From: Prolixibacteraceae bacterium
GTDB lineage: Bacteria > Bacteroidota > Bacteroidia > Bacteroidales > Prolixibacteraceae
Length of the DNA: 64,000 bases
Direction: 5' to 3'
NCBI GenBank assembly: GCA_018648265.1
Contig: JABGRN010000019.1
Location: 1 to 64,000, forward strand
Below the pieces are notes generated by a model. The model was not told where the DNA came from and ran no database searches. It worked only from the letters and a program-made list of their open reading frames with translations. The translations under genes were made by a program, and so were the position numbers. This document shows, piece after piece, positions 19,789-27,646 of the stretch (positions within the stretch are counted from its first letter, which is position 1; each line of letters starts with the position of its first letter).

Positions 19789-20004
19789 TTAGCCAATTGG
19801 GAAATATTTCATTCGATATTCTTTTGATGTCATTTTGGTATATTTCTTAAAAGCCCTGTAAAAGCGGATGATATCGTCATAACCAGTCGCAAAACCAACT
19901 TCCTGTATACTTATATTTCGTTCACCTAAAAACTGGCATACTTTATCCATTTTTATCTTTAGTACATATTTCCCTGGGAAAATTCCCAGTTCTTGTTTAA
20001 ATAT
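19789..20004 (-). pseudogene. Remnant of an AraC-family transcriptional regulator
   Basis: The minus strand encodes a 71-residue stretch matching the C-terminal two-helix-turn-helix domain of AraC regulators. It runs IFKQELGIFPGKYVLKIKMD, then a helix, then EVGFATGYDDIIRFYRAF, then KMTSKEYRMKYFPIG and a stop at 19789-19791. Directly upstream in the same frame is a TAA (20002-20004), and beyond it QGSHFR, where an intact protein would read like SHFSRIFKQELG. Further stops follow. The gene has lost its N-terminal domain and carries nonsense changes, so it is a decayed regulator. It sits just before the first esterase/sialidase/sulfatase run and may once have controlled it. Confidence 0.75.
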
Positions 20005-20497
20005 TTATCGGAAATGACTCCCCTGTTTTTACGATCTTATTCATAGAACGGGTAATTTAAAATACTATAAACGACACAACTTCTATACAATAAAATAACA
20101 ACTTTTATTAATGGTCTAATTCAACTACTTATTATAAGAAAGAAATTTACCCCTATTATGTATGATTATTACTTTAATATCCAATCCTGTACTAATTGGT
20201 GAAAGATTATTGCACCATCTAAGTTGACTTTTTATATTAATTTTAATTATTCATAAATTAAATTTTTGATGACTTTGATCTACTATTTTCATAGATTAGT
20301 TTTAGTTTGGTTAGTTAGAAATTTCAGGGAGCAATGGCTCCCTGATTTTCTATAATGCATATTGTTCAATTATTTAACTTTGTAAATTTCGATTATGAAA
20401 CGTCAATGATTTTAGAATTATTAAACACAAAAAATAATGATTATAAAATCATGGTAAGTTCCATACGTTGCAATTAAAAATATAAAATTATAAACGG
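20005..20497 (+). promoter_or_regulatory. AT-rich leader and probable promoter region of the first sialidase/sulfatase run
   Basis: No gene is visible here. A perfect -7 element of Bacteroidota type (TAACTTTG) lies at 20375-20382, about 115 bases upstream of the SGNH gene start. The -33 region is not convincing. The hairpin at 20325-20344 lies just upstream of it. Confidence 0.4.
20325..20344 (+). terminator. Hairpin with T-rich tail
   Basis: A perfect 8-bp stem (CAGGGAGC and GCTCCCTG) with an AATG loop is followed by ATTTTCT. It probably ends any transcription coming through the decayed regulator region before the new promoter. Confidence 0.6.
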
Positions 20498-21610
20498 ATG
20501 AAATGGAAATTAATAATTAGCATTCTTTTAGTTAGTTTCTTATTTAGCTGTAAAAACCAAATCGAGGTTCTACTTCAAAAAGAGGAAAAATCTATTTCTG
20601 TTGAACCGACAGAATTTGAATTTTCTGAAATTGCCTCGGGAACAATTCATTTCGAGTATTGCATTGAATCAGGGTTTATGGGGGAGTTGGTTTTACAAAA
20701 TCAAGATGAAATCGTTTTCGAATATCAAATCAACACCAATATAAAACTTTATCCCATAAATAATGAAATAGCAAAATGGCAACAAATTTCTGTTTCCTGG
20801 AATTTAGAGAGCTCAAGTTTATCTGTTTTTATTAATGAACAACTTCAAACGACCCGATTAGTTAATTCAGAAAAAATTACTTCAATTAATAAACTCATCA
20901 TTAAGCCGCGAAAAAGTGATAGTAAAAATAAAATTAGAATTCGAAATGTAACATACACCGGGGAAAATTATCAACTACCAGAACGATTGAAGATAGTTGC
21001 TTTTGGCAATTCTACAACAGCATTTCGAAATACAATTACAGGTGTTTATTCCCAACGACTTTCCGAACTTTTGTTAGAAGAAGGAATTCCAAATGTGGTT
21101 TTTAATGAAGGGATTGGAGGGAGTCATACCGGCTATTTGAGTGACAATAATCGCCATCGGGTTAAACACGCCCTTGACCGCTTGGAGTCACATGTTTTGG
21201 TTCATCAGCCAGACATTACCATTATTTGTTTTGGTATTAACGACAGTTGGTTTGATGGTAATAATGATAAACCGAGAATCCCGATATTTGAATTTGAAAA
21301 AAATCTAAAATATATAATGGATACCCTTCAGAAAGCGGGAAGTCAAATAATACTTATGACTCCAAATGCATTAGGGAAAAGACATGAAAAATGGCGCTAT
21401 GATAATACAGAAAAGTATGTAGAAATTATTAGGAAATTAGCTGTTGAAAATGAAATAGCATTAATTGACCAGTGGCAGATTTTTGAAGAATATGTAATTT
21501 CAGGGAAAGATATAGACGGTTTTCTTCTTGATGGGACTCACCCAAATGATAAATGGCATGAAGAATTAGCAGAACTTCTTGCGGAAAAAATAAAATCAAT
21601 TACAAAATAA
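20498..21610 (+). CDS. SGNH/GDSL-type esterase lipoprotein with N-terminal beta-sandwich
   Basis: This 370-residue predicted lipoprotein has its lipobox cysteine at position 18 (LVSFLFSC). Residues about 35-158 form a concanavalin/LamG-like beta domain (WQQISVSWNLESSSLSVFIN) resembling the C-terminal domains of the two BNR proteins at 35278 and 37163. Residues 165-370 are an SGNH hydrolase. Block I is FGNST with nucleophile Ser172 (GNS instead of GDS). A glycine-rich block II (GIGGSH) follows, then block III GIND with Asn248, and block V DGTHPND with Asp345 and His348. Such enzymes commonly remove acetyl groups from glycans. Next to sialidases, O-deacetylation of sialic acid is a reasonable inference. 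It is the first gene of the 20498-39885 run, 6 bases before the next gene. Confidence 0.85.
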   Translation: MKWKLIISILLVSFLFSCKNQIEVLLQKEEKSISVEPTEFEFSEIASGTIHFEYCIESGFMGELVLQNQDEIVFEYQINTNIKLYPINNEIAKWQQISVSWNLESSSLSVFINEQLQTTRLVNSEKITSINKLIIKPRKSDSKNKIRIRNVTYTGENYQLPERLKIVAFGNSTTAFRNTITGVYSQRLSELLLEEGIPNVVFNEGIGGSHTGYLSDNNRHRVKHALDRLESHVLVHQPDITIICFGINDSWFDGNNDKPRIPIFEFEKNLKYIMDTLQKAGSQIILMTPNALGKRHEKWRYDNTEKYVEIIRKLAVENEIALIDQWQIFEEYVISGKDIDGFLLDGTHPNDKWHEELAELLAEKIKSITK

Positions 21611-21616
21611 GAGATA

Positions 21617-24424
21617 ATGAAAAGAGACATTATAATATTTTTGATTTTATATTTGTTTTGCTCTGCTAGAGTTTCAGCACAATTCGAATCTCTGGAGCAA
21701 AATTCCAAAGTTGAAAAACCTTTTTTTTATTCGAAAATAATTTTCGACCCACTAAACGATGGAATGGGATACCACAATTATCGGATTCCTTCTTTGCTGG
21801 TAACGCAAAAAGGAACCATTTTGGCTGTTATGGAAGGTCGTGAAGACATGAACCACGACCATGCTAAAAACGATATTGTACTTAAACGAAGTACCAACAA
21901 TGGTGAAACCTGGAGCAAGCCAACGATAATTCAGGAAGCCGGTGATAATGTGGTAATGAACCCGGTTATGGTTCAGGCTTTGGATGGAACTATTATTCTT
22001 ACTTACATTTATTTCCCCAGGAAACTACACAGTGGCGATGGTTCACACGGTGTAAAACAAGTTGATACAGGATTAAAAGGAGATAAAATTGAACGGCTTT
22101 TTGTGATAAAAAGCACCGACGAAGGTTTAAATTGGTCGGAGCCTCAGGAAATTACAGTGGTCTCAAAAAGCAGTAAAAATACCATTGTATCAATTTGCGG
22201 TCCCGGCGTTGGAATAACGCTTACAAGGGGCAAATACAAGGGCAGGGTAATCATTCCCATGTCAGAATCGTTTCAGAAAAAAGGAAAAAGACATGATACT
22301 AATTATGCTTTGTATTCCGATGACAATGGAAAATCGTGGAAACATGGTAAATTTTTTCCACCAACTACAGATGGCAACTTTGGTGGAAACGAAATTCAAA
22401 TGATACAACTGGAAGGTGGAAAAGTATTGGCATCAGTTCGTTCAAAAGGATTTCGATTAATTACAAATTCAGATGACGGCGGTAAAACCTGGTCGCCTTT
22501 GAAAGTACAAAATGATTTGGTGGATACAGGTTGTATGTCGCCGCTGCTTCGTTACCAATGGAAAACGGATAAAGAACCCGGAGTTTTGATACACATTGGA
22601 GTTACCGGGCGCCCTGATGGAAGAAAAAGAGGAAAATCAATTATTGCCTTAAGTTATGACGATGGTGAGAATTGGTCTGTTCAACGACCTTTATACAATA
22701 ACAACTTCGATTATTCGTCACTGGCAATTCTTCCTGATGGTTCAATTGGAATGTTAGCCGAGTATGATTTTAACGGTGAAAGAGCTGATATAAGATTTGC
22801 CAAATTTAATTTGGATTGGATAAAATCTAACAAGAATAAACTCACGGTTTCAAAAAAGGTAGTTCAGCCCAATGTTTTTTTTAAAACGCATCCAAAGCAT
22901 GTTATTCCAGCAAACATGGTTATTCAAAAGTTTGAAGTTGAATTGGAAGCCAATCTAACAACAGGAAACAAAGACATTTCTTTTCAATATGAATTAGTTG
23001 AAAAACAGGGCGAGGCAAAGTTGCTAAATACAGAGAACCTCAATAAATTTTCTTCTTCAAATCAAAACACATTTTTAGCGGATTGGTATGGGCAAAATAT
23101 TGTTAAAGTAACAGCCAAAAACAATGCAGACAAAATTGTAGCAATAAAACTCGATACCATTTTTGTTCATTTTTCGCACACACAATTGGCTGGTGGAGAT
23201 ATTAGCAAACTGGATAAAACTTACAAAGGAAAAGAATACATCACCGGAAAAATTGAGGATGGTAAGTTGGTTTATCCTGGCATGCGATTTTTACCAACTG
23301 ATATTTCAAAAGGAGATACATTGTATGAAGGAACAAAATACGGTGCTTACGAAACCAAAGAACCTCGGTTGCTTGCTTTAAAAGATGGAACTTTAATTGC
23401 GTCGTACCATTTTCAGGTAAAAGGAAAAAACGATGCACCGCCAGGACTTACAGTGGTTTTAACCAGAAGTGTTGATGGTGGCAAAACATGGATAGACGAC
23501 CAAATTTTAATGCAAGATGTAAATGGCGTGGTGGCATACACGTCAATGGTTGAGTGGAAAGATGAGGTTCAATGTTACTTTTCTGGAGGACACCGTACCC
23601 ATCAACATGCAAATGCATATCAGGGTGTTTATCGGACTACTAGCAAAGATAAAGGTAAAACATGGAGTCCTCCTGAATTAATGAAGGAAATGACTGAATT
23701 GGTTACTCATGGTTCCGATACCATTTCTCCCAGTCAGTCACCTTCAACTAATGCTCTTTTTATTGTTGATATGGAATGGAAAGGTCAAAAAGGAGATGCC
23801 ATTTTAGTTCCGTTTTATGTAGACCCGGTTCATTTTCTGATTTCATTGGACGGAGGTGAATCATGGGATGTTTTTTATGATGTAGAAGATTATCCGGAAT
23901 ATATGGGAGAACTGAATGAAATATCGTGGGCACTGCTGGACAACAAAACTATTTATGTCGTTTCCAGAAGACAAAGTAGAATAGGGTATAAAAATGAAAT
24001 GATTTTTGACTTGGAAGGCAATCCATCCTTTTTAGCACAAACCCGTAAAAATCATAAAGCACGCCGATGTCATCAGGGAGCAGTGAAAATCACTTCAGGA
24101 AAATACAAAGGAAGAGTTGCGGTGGCAAGTAATTTCAGCGGAGACCGTGAAGAAGCAACCATTGCAATTTCCAAAACACCAAAAGCAGAAAAATTTAAAA
24201 CTAAATTTTTGACAACCAATGCTGCCTGGGGATATTGTCATATCGATTGGAATTCAAAACGAAATGGATTTGTACTAATCGGAGAATCAGAACCCTTTGA
24301 TGAAAACGAACAGGTAGTTCCAATGGACGGAGGCCCGGACAGAAATGAACGATTTTCTATCGAATGTTTTACATTTAGTCCGCAGTTTTATGAAACTTTG
24401 GTTGATGCTGATATTCATAAATAA
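21617..24424 (+). CDS. Two-propeller sialidase-family protein (GH33-like)
   Basis: This 935-residue exported protein (signal peptide to about residue 22) carries two sialidase-type beta-propellers. The first, residues about 40-410, has the first active-site arginine in YRIPSL (Arg56), Asp-boxes (STNNGETW, SDDNGKSW, SDDGGKTW, SYDDGENW) and a glutamate in NEIQMIQL. It also has arginines in VRSKG and GRKRGKS and a tyrosine in FDYSSL, so a full GH33-like set. The second, residues about 570-935, also keeps candidates for every key position: EPRLLAL, NEISWAL, VVSRRQ, GDREEATIAIS and AWGYCHIDW. An immunoglobulin-like linker (about 430-530) separates them. Both domains may be active. The predicted reaction is release of terminal sialic acid or a modified form. 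Confidence 0.85.
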   Translation: MKRDIIIFLILYLFCSARVSAQFESLEQNSKVEKPFFYSKIIFDPLNDGMGYHNYRIPSLLVTQKGTILAVMEGREDMNHDHAKNDIVLKRSTNNGETWSKPTIIQEAGDNVVMNPVMVQALDGTIILTYIYFPRKLHSGDGSHGVKQVDTGLKGDKIERLFVIKSTDEGLNWSEPQEITVVSKSSKNTIVSICGPGVGITLTRGKYKGRVIIPMSESFQKKGKRHDTNYALYSDDNGKSWKHGKFFPPTTDGNFGGNEIQMIQLEGGKVLASVRSKGFRLITNSDDGGKTWSPLKVQNDLVDTGCMSPLLRYQWKTDKEPGVLIHIGVTGRPDGRKRGKSIIALSYDDGENWSVQRPLYNNNFDYSSLAILPDGSIGMLAEYDFNGERADIRFAKFNLDWIKSNKNKLTVSKKVVQPNVFFKTHPKHVIPANMVIQKFEVELEANLTTGNKDISFQYELVEKQGEAKLLNTENLNKFSSSNQNTFLADWYGQNIVKVTAKNNADKIVAIKLDTIFVHFSHTQLAGGDISKLDKTYKGKEYITGKIEDGKLVYPGMRFLPTDISKGDTLYEGTKYGAYETKEPRLLALKDGTLIASYHFQVKGKNDAPPGLTVVLTRSVDGGKTWIDDQILMQDVNGVVAYTSMVEWKDEVQCYFSGGHRTHQHANAYQGVYRTTSKDKGKTWSPPELMKEMTELVTHGSDTISPSQSPSTNALFIVDMEWKGQKGDAILVPFYVDPVHFLISLDGGESWDVFYDVEDYPEYMGELNEISWALLDNKTIYVVSRRQSRIGYKNEMIFDLEGNPSFLAQTRKNHKARRCHQGAVKITSGKYKGRVAVASNFSGDREEATIAISKTPKAEKFKTKFLTTNAAWGYCHIDWNSKRNGFVLIGESEPFDENEQVVPMDGGPDRNERFSIECFTFSPQFYETLVDADIHK

Positions 24425-24483
24425 AGATTAGTGAAATGTTTCTTTTACGTATTTTTAGGAAATGTATTTAGGTGAATTTCATA

Positions 24484-25932
24484 ATGAAAAATTTAGAATT
24501 TATATTATCATTCTTCTTCCTTATTGCAATTTTTACCCATTGTACAAGCGAAGAAATTTACAAACAGCCAAATGTCATCATGATTTCCGTTGACGACATG
24601 AACGACTGGGTATCATGTCTCAACGATTTTCAAATGGTAGAAACACTCAATATGGACAGACTGGCAGAAATGGGTACGCTTTTTACCAATGCCTATTGTG
24701 CAGCACCACTTTGCAATCCTTCACGAACTGCAATTTTTACGGGAATGAGCCCGGCAAGGACAGGGATTGTAAATAATGCCCGTGATGAATCGGGAGCATG
24801 GAAATTACGTTGGCCCGAATTAAATACCATGCCTTTGTGGTTCAAAAAAAATGGATACACGGTAGTTGGCGGTGGAAAAACTTATCATGAAACTGTACCT
24901 GAATTATTTAATCCGCTTCACCAGTGGGATGAATATTTTCCGCTTGAAATTGAAAAGTTTAAACAAAAACCACATCTCGAAAAATTAGGAATAAAAGACA
25001 GGGAATGGTTTTCTGATATGCCTTCGCACCCTAACGGAAGCTGGGATTGGGGGCCATTTTTTTGCGAAGATTTTGATATGGGTGATGGAAAAACAACAAA
25101 GTGGGCAATGGATTTTTTGAGTAAGAATCATGATAAACCGTTTTTTTTAGCGCTCGGATTATTTCATCCACATCTGCCATTTTACGCCCCAAAAAAATAT
25201 TTTGATGCACTCCCTATGGATAGTGTAAAATTGCCAGAGGCTCCTGATTGGGATTTGGATGACTTACCCGAAGGTGCCAAAAAATTTATGCGGGCAGGTA
25301 ACGACAAAGGTTTTAAAATGGTCGCTGAAAGTGGTGAACTGAAAAATGCCATTCGCGCTTATCTGGCTTCCATTGCTTATGTTGATGCACTGGTTGGATA
25401 TTTACTCGAATCACTTGAAAATAGTAAATATGCTGAAAATACAATCATAATTTTCTGGAGCGATCACGGTTATCAGTTTGGGGAAAAAGAGCGGTTTTCA
25501 AAACGGTCGCTTTGGAGAAGGTCGTCGCGGGTTTTGTTTACCGTTAAAGCCCCTGGAATAACAAAACCTGAAATGATTTGTAAGCAGCCGGTTAGTTTAT
25601 TAGATATTTATCCTACACTGTTGGAATTGTGTAACCTACCTCAACCCGGTCATGAGTTGGATGGAATTTCATTGATACCTCAATTGGAAGATAATGAGAA
25701 AAAAAGGCGTCCTGCAGTTATCACCCATGAAATTGGTAATAACTCAGTTTGCGATGAGCATTGGACTTACATTCAGTATAAAGATGGTGGAGAAGAATTA
25801 TATGACCGGGATGTAGATTTAAATGAATGGAAAAATCTTGCTAAAGATTCTAAATACAAGGGCGTAATTAGTGAATTGAAAAAATGGACTCCTGAAAATC
25901 AGGGAATAAATTTGAAACCTGTTGACAAATAA
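24484..25932 (+). CDS. S1 formylglycine sulfatase, iduronate-2-sulfatase-like
   Basis: This 482-residue predicted lipoprotein (lipobox ending at Cys20, AIFTHC) starts at the ATG at 24484; a GTG four codons upstream is less likely. It belongs to the S1 sulfatase family. The metal-binding aspartates are in SVDDMNDW (Asp37 and Asp38). The active-site consensus CNPSRTAIFTG places the cysteine that becomes formylglycine at residue 77. The VDDMNDWVSCL opening resembles iduronate-2-sulfatase-like enzymes. A second metal site is suggested by WSDHGYQFGEK. The actual sulfate ester cannot be read from sequence. It is followed at 6 bases by a paralogue of the same subtype. A formylglycine-generating enzyme must be encoded elsewhere. 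Confidence 0.92.
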   Translation: MKNLEFILSFFFLIAIFTHCTSEEIYKQPNVIMISVDDMNDWVSCLNDFQMVETLNMDRLAEMGTLFTNAYCAAPLCNPSRTAIFTGMSPARTGIVNNARDESGAWKLRWPELNTMPLWFKKNGYTVVGGGKTYHETVPELFNPLHQWDEYFPLEIEKFKQKPHLEKLGIKDREWFSDMPSHPNGSWDWGPFFCEDFDMGDGKTTKWAMDFLSKNHDKPFFLALGLFHPHLPFYAPKKYFDALPMDSVKLPEAPDWDLDDLPEGAKKFMRAGNDKGFKMVAESGELKNAIRAYLASIAYVDALVGYLLESLENSKYAENTIIIFWSDHGYQFGEKERFSKRSLWRRSSRVLFTVKAPGITKPEMICKQPVSLLDIYPTLLELCNLPQPGHELDGISLIPQLEDNEKKRRPAVITHEIGNNSVCDEHWTYIQYKDGGEELYDRDVDLNEWKNLAKDSKYKGVISELKKWTPENQGINLKPVDK

Positions 25933-25938
25933 ATAGTA

Positions 25939-27597
25939 ATGAAAAATATATTTCAAATAGTAGTAATCTTTATGATTGCCTTTTCGAATGTAAGTTTGGC
26001 ACAAAACGAATCGCCAAATATTCTTTTTATAGGTGTTGATGACATGGCAGATTGGGTGGGGTGCATGGACGGATATCCTGGTAAAGTGCATACTCCAAAC
26101 ATCGATCGCTTGGCAAACCGCGGAATTCTTTTTACCAATGCACATTGTACTTCACCAATTTGTGGTCCTTCAAGAGCGGCTATTTTAACAGGGTTGCGAC
26201 CCGAAACAAGCGGAGTTTATCACAACCTTGGTCATTACAATGATTATACCGATGCAGTTGGTTTTCCGCTTTATTTCAGACAGAATGGCTACACGTCGCT
26301 TGGGGCAGGTAAAATAAACCACGGTTACGGTCGTGAGATTTATGAAAATTGGGATGATTATGGCCCCGATACAAAGCACATTGGAGGCCCTGTGAATGAA
26401 GAGGAGATGAGTATCGAGGGAATGGATCCCACGAAATACATCAAACGTTTCGATGTAAACCTACCTCAAAATCCGGGAGCTTTGGTTGACCGTCCTTTTA
26501 ACAAATATTCAACATGGGATTATTGTGCATTCGATATTCCAGACAGTGAAATGCCCGATGGAAAAATTGCGCTTTGGGGAGTTGATCAGTTGCAAAAAAA
26601 ACACAACAAACCATTTTTAATCGCCTGTGGTTTTTACCGCCCGCACCAACCTTTTTATGTGCCAAAAAAATATTTCGATATGTATGATTTGGATGAGGTT
26701 GTTTTGCCGGAAACCATTGCCGGAGACATGTTTGACATCCCAACTCCGGGGATCAACCTGGCGCATGGTGCCTGGTCATCGGGTAAACACGAGACTTGCA
26801 TAAAGTACAACCAATGGAAACCATTGATTCGTGGTTATCTGGCAGCCATTTCGTTTGCCGACGCGCAGGTGGGAAAATTGGTGGATGCATTGGATTACGG
26901 CCAAAATGCTGAAAATACATGGATTGTTTTATTTAGCGACCACGGCTGGCATTTGGGAGAAAAAGAACATTGGGGGAAACACACACCCTGGCGAAATTCA
27001 ACGCGTGTTCCGTTTATTATTGTTCCCCCCCAAGGGAAAACAATAGGAGATTTTAATCCAGGCACAAAGTGTAACCAGCCTGTTAATTTGGTTGATATTT
27101 ACCCCACTTTGGTGGAAATGGCGAACTTTCCTCAAAAAGAAGGTTTATCGGGAAAAAGTTTAATTCCTTTGATTGAAAATCCTAACGCAGATTGGGATGA
27201 AGCAACCGTTACGACCATTGCCCATGGTAATCATGCCATTCATACTGAAAAATGGAGTTACATTCATTATTACGATGGTTCGGAGGAGTTGTATAATATT
27301 GAAGACGACCCTGAAGAGTGGGTGAATCTTGCAAATGTTCCGGAGCACAAACCATTAATTGAAAAACTAAAAAAATACATCCCCGAAGACAGGTACAAAC
27401 AATTTGTTCGGTACAACAATTGGAAAGTATGTTTTCTTCATTCGGGAGAAATGGAATTGTATGAAGTTACCGAAGGGGCTGGAATTGCGGAGCAGGTAAA
27501 TGTTGCAGAATCAAATTCTGACGTAGTTTATTTTATTCAGGATTATATGAAAAGAAACAATGTTTCAGCTACATTTTATAATATTGAAATAGAATAA
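25939..27597 (+). CDS. S1 formylglycine sulfatase, iduronate-2-sulfatase-like
   Basis: This 552-residue exported sulfatase has a Sec signal peptide (FMIAFSNVSLAQ) rather than a lipobox, so it is probably periplasmic. Metal ligands lie in VDDMADWVG. The modification motif CGPSRAAILTG has the formylglycine cysteine at residue 75. The later site FSDHGWHLGEKEHW and the LVDIYPTLVEM signature fit the family. It shares subtype with its upstream neighbour but is about 70 residues longer, with a C-terminal extension of unknown role (from YVRYNNWKVCFLHSG). The tail resembles no domain I know. The pair probably removes sulfate from related positions or linkages. Confidence 0.92.
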   Translation: MKNIFQIVVIFMIAFSNVSLAQNESPNILFIGVDDMADWVGCMDGYPGKVHTPNIDRLANRGILFTNAHCTSPICGPSRAAILTGLRPETSGVYHNLGHYNDYTDAVGFPLYFRQNGYTSLGAGKINHGYGREIYENWDDYGPDTKHIGGPVNEEEMSIEGMDPTKYIKRFDVNLPQNPGALVDRPFNKYSTWDYCAFDIPDSEMPDGKIALWGVDQLQKKHNKPFLIACGFYRPHQPFYVPKKYFDMYDLDEVVLPETIAGDMFDIPTPGINLAHGAWSSGKHETCIKYNQWKPLIRGYLAAISFADAQVGKLVDALDYGQNAENTWIVLFSDHGWHLGEKEHWGKHTPWRNSTRVPFIIVPPQGKTIGDFNPGTKCNQPVNLVDIYPTLVEMANFPQKEGLSGKSLIPLIENPNADWDEATVTTIAHGNHAIHTEKWSYIHYYDGSEELYNIEDDPEEWVNLANVPEHKPLIEKLKKYIPEDRYKQFVRYNNWKVCFLHSGEMELYEVTEGAGIAEQVNVAESNSDVVYFIQDYMKRNNVSATFYNIEIE

Positions 27598-27646
27598 AAC
27601 TGATTTTACTCAAATGTCAATTTAAACACAAATAAAAACTGATAAA

